The notes under the pieces were generated by a model. It had not been told where the DNA came from. It worked only from the letters and a program-made list of their open reading frames with translations, and did not search any database. DNA of 27,424 bases, from positions 1 to 27,424 of the forward strand of contig JAVYAJ010000429.1 in assembly GCA_032229885.1 (NCBI GenBank), written 5' to 3'. This DNA comes from Anammoximicrobium sp032229885 (lineage in GTDB: Bacteria; Planctomycetota; Planctomycetia; Pirellulales; Pirellulaceae). Of the stretch, positions 23,522-27,424 are shown in pieces. Positions within the stretch are counted from its first letter, which is position 1. The number at the start of each line of letters is the position of its first letter. Position numbers and translations under genes: made by a program.

Positions 23522-23545
23522 CACGTGCAACATTGCTTGCACGTG
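23522..23545. terminator. perfect stem-loop directly after the SNF2 gene
   Basis: CACGTGCAA (23522-23530) and TTGCACGTG (23537-23545) form a perfect 9-bp stem with a 6-base loop, four bases beyond the SNF2 stop at 23550. No T-tract follows on the minus strand. It could partly terminate transcription or set the ratio of SNF2 to SWIM message. Confidence 0.5.
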
Positions 23546-23549
23546 CCGT

Positions 23550-26300
23550 TCATTGTTGCACATGCGCCCGGTCTACGTCGAGAGCGACCAGCCGGATCAG
23601 GTCGGCGTCGCTCATCTCGGTCAGCATTGTTTCCGCGCCGCCCTCCAAGATGTCCGTCGCCAGTTGCGTCTTCTCGGCGATCAGCGCGTCGATCCGCTCT
23701 TCGATGGTTCCCCGGCAGACGAACTTGTGAACCAGGACATTGCGCCGCTGGCCGATGCGAAACGCCCGATCGGTGGCTTGGTTCTCGACCGCCGGATTCC
23801 ACCACCGATCGAAGTGGATCACGTGCGAGGCTTGAGTCAGATTCAGCCCCGTGCCGCCGGCTTTCAACGACAGGACGAAAAAGGGCGGGCCGTCGTCGCG
23901 TTGAAACTGTTCGACCAGCGTCCGTCTGCGAGCCACCGCGACGCTGCCGTGCAGGACCAGGCCGGGGCGGCCGAAGATCTCCGCCAGCCGCGCCGCGAGC
24001 GGCTCGGTCATCTCGCGGAATTGCGTGAAGACCAGCGCCTTTTCCTGCCGCGACGCGATCTCGTCGCACAGTTCGGCCAAGCGCGAGAACTTGCCGCTGT
24101 CGTCCGGCGCGTATTGGCCGTCGCCCAGCAGTTGGCTGGGGTGATTGCACACCTGCTTGAATCGCATGAGATACGTCAGCACCAATCCTCGACGTTGGAT
24201 CCCGTCAAGGCTGCGGATGCCGCGCGCCAGCTCGTCGACCAGCTTGGCGTACAGGGCCGCCTGCCGCTTGCTGAGGCCACAAAACGCGCGGACTTCGGTT
24301 TTATCAGGTAGATCCGCGATGATCTGTTTGTCCGTCTTCAGACGCCGCAGGATATACGGCTGGACCAGGCGGCGCAGCGGAGCATACCCGTGCTGGGCTG
24401 GCGAGTCGAGCGTCTTGACGAACTCCTTGAACTTGGCCTGCGAACCCAACAGGCCAGGGCAGAGAAAGTCGAACAGCGACCACAGATCGGACAGGCGGTT
24501 TTCGACCGGCGTGCCCGTCAGCGCGAGGCGAGCGCCGGCTTTGAGCCGCTTGACGGCCTTGGTCTGCCGCGCCGTCGGATTCTTGATGGCCTGGGCTTCG
24601 TCGATCACGGCCAGTTGCCAAGGGATCTCCAGCAACCAGGGCTGACGATGCAGCATGGCGTAGGTGGTAAACACGACGTCCGTGTCGCGCAGGGCGGCCG
24701 GGCCCAACGCGGCCATCCGTTCGAGCTCGTCTCGCGGCGTTTCGGACGGATGCACGAAACGGCCGCGCAGGGTCGGCGCGAACCGCTGCATCTCGGACTT
24801 CCAGTTCGCCAGCAACGAGGCCGGCACGACCAGCAACGACGGTTTGGCGCCCGACGATTTGGCATCGGGCATCCGTTTCATCAGGGCCAGCAAGGCCAAC
24901 ACCTGAATCGTCTTGCCCAGCCCCATATCGTCGGCCAGACACGCGCCCAGGCCCAACTGGGACAGGAACCACAGCCAGTTTACGCCGATCTCCTGGTACG
25001 GCCGCAGCGTCGCCCGCAGATCGACGCCGGGCCGCGTCTGCGCTAGACGCCCGGGATCCCGCAGCCCTTCCAGCACTTGGCCCAGCCACGCGCCAGCTTG
25101 GACAAACGACCACTGCCGCTCGGAGTCCCCACCGTCCGAACTCGACAGATCGGCCGACGCCCCGGCCAACAGCCGCATGCCCGCGACGAACGAGATCCCG
25201 TCTTGCGCGGCCTGTTCGGCGTGTTTCCAATGGTCCAAGACCTGGGTCAGTCGATCGCGATCCACCTCGACCCACTGGCCGCGGAGAAGCACCAGCCCTT
25301 GCTCGGCGGCCATCAACTGGCGCCATTCGTCCTCCGTCAACTCTTGGTCGCCCAGCGCCAGGTGAACGCGAAAGTCCAACAGCGCGTCTTGATCGAGCTT
25401 CTTCTGCCGCCGATCGCCGATCGTCACAGAGACGGTGGGCCGGGCGCGTTTCTTCCACCAGTCCGGAACTCGCACCAAAATCCCGCTGGACTCGAACACG
25501 GGAACGTCGGTCAGAAATCGATGCGCCTGGTTGGGCGTCCAGGCCAGCGGCTGATACAGGTCGCCGGATTCGACCAATTCACGGACCAGCCCGCTCTGTT
25601 CGGCTGCGCGTTGGACCGGCGACAGCAGCCGGACCAGCGTCTTGTTGTCGCGCGCACCGGCGGACTGGCGCAGCGCGTTGCTGAGCGGCTGGTACTGGAC
25701 GCGGGCGCCGCGCGTCAGCCCGGGCGCATAGGTCGCCAGAAATGCAAACGGATAGTCCGGATCGCGGCGATTTTCGGCCAGATGAAAGCAGATGCGGCCG
25801 ACCTGATGCCAGAGCGGCGCGCGGTCTTTCAAGAATCCGGCCAAGCCATCGTCGTGTGTGCTCGCCTCGTGCCGTACCCACGTGTCCAGCTCGGACCAGG
25901 CGGTGGCCAACATGTCTTCGGTCAAGTATTCGCCGCCCCGCATCGGCGGTGCGTTCCAGCGGAGCGCTGCGAGGTCGGACGACGCTGGGCACGGAATCTC
26001 GTCGAACTGGCCCGGCGAGGCTTCCGACGCCCGACACAGCTCGACCAAATAACGCGCCGCGAACTCGCGCCAATAGGCCAGCGGCGGACTCGACGACAGC
26101 TCCGCCGGCTCGGCTGCCAACACGAACAGCCCTTCGGCTGGGCTGGCCGCAAAGTGGCTTGCAAGCCGCTTCGCCGCGCGTCGGTCGAGCCCGGCCGCGG
26201 GTCCGGCCTCGCCCACGCCTAAGATCTGGTCCTCGACCTCGCCGGACGATTCGATCGCCGTGATCCGGCCCGTCGGAGTGATGATCAGGTTCAGACTCAT
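23550..26300 (-). CDS. large SNF2-family helicase-like ATPase with N-terminal SNF2-associated region
   Basis: This 916-residue protein has a full SNF2 ATPase motor in its C-terminal half and a long N-terminal region (1-430) typical of bacterial SNF2 proteins paired with SWIM proteins. The region near 280-400 (LTEDEWRQLMAAEQGLVLLRG at 321-341, in which short elements such as RGQWVEVD follow) matches the bacterial SNF2-associated domain. Motor motifs: I LADDMGLGKT (455-464), II DEAQAIKN (567-574), III LTGTPVEN (593-600), IV ALVFTQF (755-761), V KAGGTGLNL (813-821) and VI DRAFRIGQ (844-851). All are intact. The ATG at 26300 has no clear ribosome site; the in-frame extension to 26366 is unlikely. 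A palindrome and a TTGACA element lie upstream. The SWIM gene follows after 230 bases with a hairpin and a tandem repeat between. Confidence 0.94.
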   Translation of the reverse strand: MSLNLIITPTGRITAIESSGEVEDQILGVGEAGPAAGLDRRAAKRLASHFAASPAEGLFVLAAEPAELSSSPPLAYWREFAARYLVELCRASEASPGQFDEIPCPASSDLAALRWNAPPMRGGEYLTEDMLATAWSELDTWVRHEASTHDDGLAGFLKDRAPLWHQVGRICFHLAENRRDPDYPFAFLATYAPGLTRGARVQYQPLSNALRQSAGARDNKTLVRLLSPVQRAAEQSGLVRELVESGDLYQPLAWTPNQAHRFLTDVPVFESSGILVRVPDWWKKRARPTVSVTIGDRRQKKLDQDALLDFRVHLALGDQELTEDEWRQLMAAEQGLVLLRGQWVEVDRDRLTQVLDHWKHAEQAAQDGISFVAGMRLLAGASADLSSSDGGDSERQWSFVQAGAWLGQVLEGLRDPGRLAQTRPGVDLRATLRPYQEIGVNWLWFLSQLGLGACLADDMGLGKTIQVLALLALMKRMPDAKSSGAKPSLLVVPASLLANWKSEMQRFAPTLRGRFVHPSETPRDELERMAALGPAALRDTDVVFTTYAMLHRQPWLLEIPWQLAVIDEAQAIKNPTARQTKAVKRLKAGARLALTGTPVENRLSDLWSLFDFLCPGLLGSQAKFKEFVKTLDSPAQHGYAPLRRLVQPYILRRLKTDKQIIADLPDKTEVRAFCGLSKRQAALYAKLVDELARGIRSLDGIQRRGLVLTYLMRFKQVCNHPSQLLGDGQYAPDDSGKFSRLAELCDEIASRQEKALVFTQFREMTEPLAARLAEIFGRPGLVLHGSVAVARRRTLVEQFQRDDGPPFFVLSLKAGGTGLNLTQASHVIHFDRWWNPAVENQATDRAFRIGQRRNVLVHKFVCRGTIEERIDALIAEKTQLATDILEGGAETMLTEMSDADLIRLVALDVDRAHVQQ

Positions 26301-26362
26301 GGCGGCCAGAGTACCGCGAGGGCCAACGACGGACAAGGGCGGACGGTGAGCCAAAATGGGCG

Positions 26363-26387
26363 CCATCGACGGACGAGGCGTCGATGG
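26363..26387. promoter_or_regulatory. palindrome, possible operator of the SNF2-SWIM unit
   Basis: CCATCGACG (26363-26371) and CGTCGATGG (26379-26387) are perfect 9-bp inverted arms around a 7-base centre, 63 bases upstream of the SNF2 start. On the minus strand it overlaps the possible -10 region (AACCAT, 26389-26384) 18 bases after the TTGACA box, the position expected for a repressor site. It could instead be a terminator for the rhomboid transcript coming from upstream. The inverted repeat is read directly; operator function is inferred. Confidence 0.4.
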
Positions 26388-26413
26388 TTCGATCGAGACT
26401 TCCTCTGTGTCAA
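26384..26413 (-). promoter_or_regulatory. possible promoter of the large SNF2 gene
   Basis: On the minus strand a perfect TTGACA (-35, at 26413-26408) is followed after 18 bases by AACCAT, which shares three of six positions with the -10 consensus. The start of transcription would fall about 75 bases before the SNF2 ATG. The weak -10 keeps confidence low. Confidence 0.28.
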
Positions 26414-26693
26414 TCTGACCGAGACCGTTGTCCCCCTCACTAATTGCTGTCGAAGACAGGGTGCCAATCGACCAACAAGATTATGCAAAAACGTCCGGCA
26501 GGTTCGCACAGTCCGAGCACTTCGGAAACGCCGGAAAAACCGGCGAGGAGGTGTCTGGATGCCAAGTACAAGCTGCACGTCCCGGAAGTGACCGGCCGAT
26601 GTACCCAAGCTGAACAACGCGGTCAACCGCGGCGCCAGGAGTGACTCCATTCCTTGCATCTGACTGTGTGGCGGCCGCGGCGCGCGAGCCGGC

Positions 26694-27424
26694 CTATTTC
26701 GGATCTTTATTGTTGAGCTGGCGGACGAGCTGATCCGCGGCTTCGTTCTTTTCCACGGCTTCTTTCAATCGTTGCGGGTCGTTGTCCTTCAGGCCGTTTG
26801 CCTGGGCTGTCCAGGCTTCCTCGCGCAAGGCCATGTACTGACGCAGCCGCTCGACGGTCGGACGCGAGGCGACCGGCAGCCGCTGCGGATCCAGGCTGTC
26901 GAACTGCGCGTGTATCTCGCGCCACGGAGGCAGCACGGTGGTCTCGATGACCCGCGCCAGCTCGTCGGCCGACAAGTCGTCGGCCTGATGGCGGCGCAAC
27001 GCCGTGTTGTAAGCATCGACCGCGGATCGTTCGACGGCCTCGAAATGCGTCAGATGGGCATGCAGATCGATCGGCGCCGGCGGCGCCGCGCGCCAGGCAA
27101 GTCCCAGGCCTGCCAGCCCCAGGGCGAGCATCGCCGTGTTGCGCCACGCCCGAGTGAGGGGCGATACGCGGTCCAGCGGTTGGCTGGCCACCAATCCGCA
27201 GACGAATCCGGCGGCCAAGCCGCCGGCGTGCGCCGCCATGTCGATGCCGGGAATCGAGAGGCCGAAGATCAGGTTGTAGAATAGAAAGGACAAGCCGCTG
27301 TTCCGCAGGCTGCCAAGCATCCCTCGCGGGATCGAATCGCCGCGCAACAGGACGAATCCCATCAGGCCGCCAAAGGCGCCGAACACCGCGCCCGAAGCCC
27401 CCGCGCTCAACACGGTCGGATTCC
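26694..27424 (-). CDS. rhomboid-family intramembrane serine protease, partial at the window edge
   Basis: This gene runs off the right edge, so only the C-terminal part is visible (about 243 residues). The catalytic Ser lies in GASG (codon at 27393-27395) and the catalytic His in AAHAGG (codon at 27228-27230), both in hydrophobic helices as required for the rhomboid dyad; the preceding NPT and the following GAVFGAFGG are also family-typical. Rhomboids cleave membrane proteins within the bilayer. After a last helix (about 27140-27090) the protein continues with some 130 soluble, charged, helical residues, an unusually long C-terminal extension. Upstream transmembrane helices are outside the window. 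It reads TAG at 26694-26696. The SNF2 gene follows on the same strand after 393 bases. Confidence 0.85.
   Translation of the reverse strand, partial: NPTVLSAGASGAVFGAFGGLMGFVLLRGDSIPRGMLGSLRNSGLSFLFYNLIFGLSIPGIDMAAHAGGLAAGFVCGLVASQPLDRVSPLTRAWRNTAMLALGLAGLGLAWRAAPPAPIDLHAHLTHFEAVERSAVDAYNTALRRHQADDLSADELARVIETTVLPPWREIHAQFDSLDPQRLPVASRPTVERLRQYMALREEAWTAQANGLKDNDPQRLKEAVEKNEAADQLVRQLNNKDPK

Larger units (their letters stand above)
26301..26693. other. gene-free spacer upstream of the large SNF2 gene
   Basis: This 393-base spacer lies between the rhomboid and SNF2 genes (both minus). It holds a palindrome (26363-26387), a TTGACA box (26408-26413, minus strand) and a small hairpin CGCCGG-AAAAA-CCGGCG (26529-26545). 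Directly after that hairpin a plus-strand GAGGAGG precedes an ATG at 26559 that opens only ten codons, so it is not called as a gene. A plus-strand frame at 26444-26644 is not convincing. Confidence 0.5.

Noticed and set aside
26544..26591. Ten-codon plus-strand frame after a perfect ribosome site (GAGGAGG)
   Set aside because: No gene follows on the plus strand that a leader peptide could control, so chance is the simpler reading.
1..27424. Defence island, CRISPR array, tRNA genes or intact insertion sequence
   Set aside because: No repeat-spacer pattern, no tRNA-like cloverleaf, no transposase or Cas-type protein was found by reading both strands. The two SNF2 proteins alone do not make a defence system.

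Overview
The window looks like a chromosomal stretch from a GC-rich planctomycete, probably Pirellulales-like. This is inferred from gene content: Tat-exported Gfo/Idh/MocA oxidoreductases, a secreted formylglycine-type sulfatase, a Tat-exported sugar isomerase-like protein, a GH33 sialidase, and many single-gene transcription units in mixed orientation. No rRNA, tRNA, CRISPR array or intact transposon was seen. Most genes have a purine-rich ribosome-binding site; three are best read from GTG starts (sialidase, surE, dprA).

Layout. 1-4 kb: a small secreted protein (-), an exported Gfo/Idh/MocA-like protein (+) and a GH5-type glycoside hydrolase with an internal beta-rich insertion (+). 4-5 kb: a lower-GC patch with a four-helix membrane protein (-). 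5-8.5 kb: a Tat-exported Gfo/Idh/MocA oxidoreductase (-) and a 664-residue protein of unknown family (-). 8.5-10.2 kb: a gene-free stretch ending in a promoter, then a Tat-exported TIM-barrel isomerase/epimerase (+). 10.3-12.2 kb: a first SNF2-type ATPase (+). 12.2-17.1 kb: sialidase (-), acetyl-xylan-esterase-like hydrolase (+), sulfatase (+). 17.2-18.5 kb: LarA/DUF2088-type protein (-). 19-21.9 kb: dprA, surE and an overlapping lipoprotein gene (-). 22-26.3 kb: a second SNF2 ATPase followed by a SWIM zinc-finger protein (-). 26.7 kb to the right edge: a rhomboid-family protein cut by the window end (-).

How the genes may work together. The left two thirds is an exported carbohydrate toolbox: glycan backbone hydrolysis (GH5), removal of acetyl, sulfate and sialyl groups, and sugar oxidation or isomerisation outside the cytoplasm. 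The genes are not one operon, so this is shared theme rather than demonstrated pathway. The right third is DNA/nucleotide housekeeping: DprA (DNA uptake), SurE (nucleotidase), and the SNF2 plus SWIM pair, which is the least understood unit.

Non-coding structure is notable. Strong GC-rich stem-loops without U-tracts lie within about 5-70 bases of the stop codon of most genes. There is a 109-base nested inverted repeat between the first oxidoreductase and the GH5 gene, an 8-bp tandem repeat between the SNF2 and SWIM genes, a palindrome over a possible promoter upstream of the second SNF2 gene, and several REP-like palindromes in gene-free spacers. I did not find a clear defence island or biosynthetic cluster. 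The best candidates for something undescribed are the 664-residue protein and the SNF2/SWIM unit.
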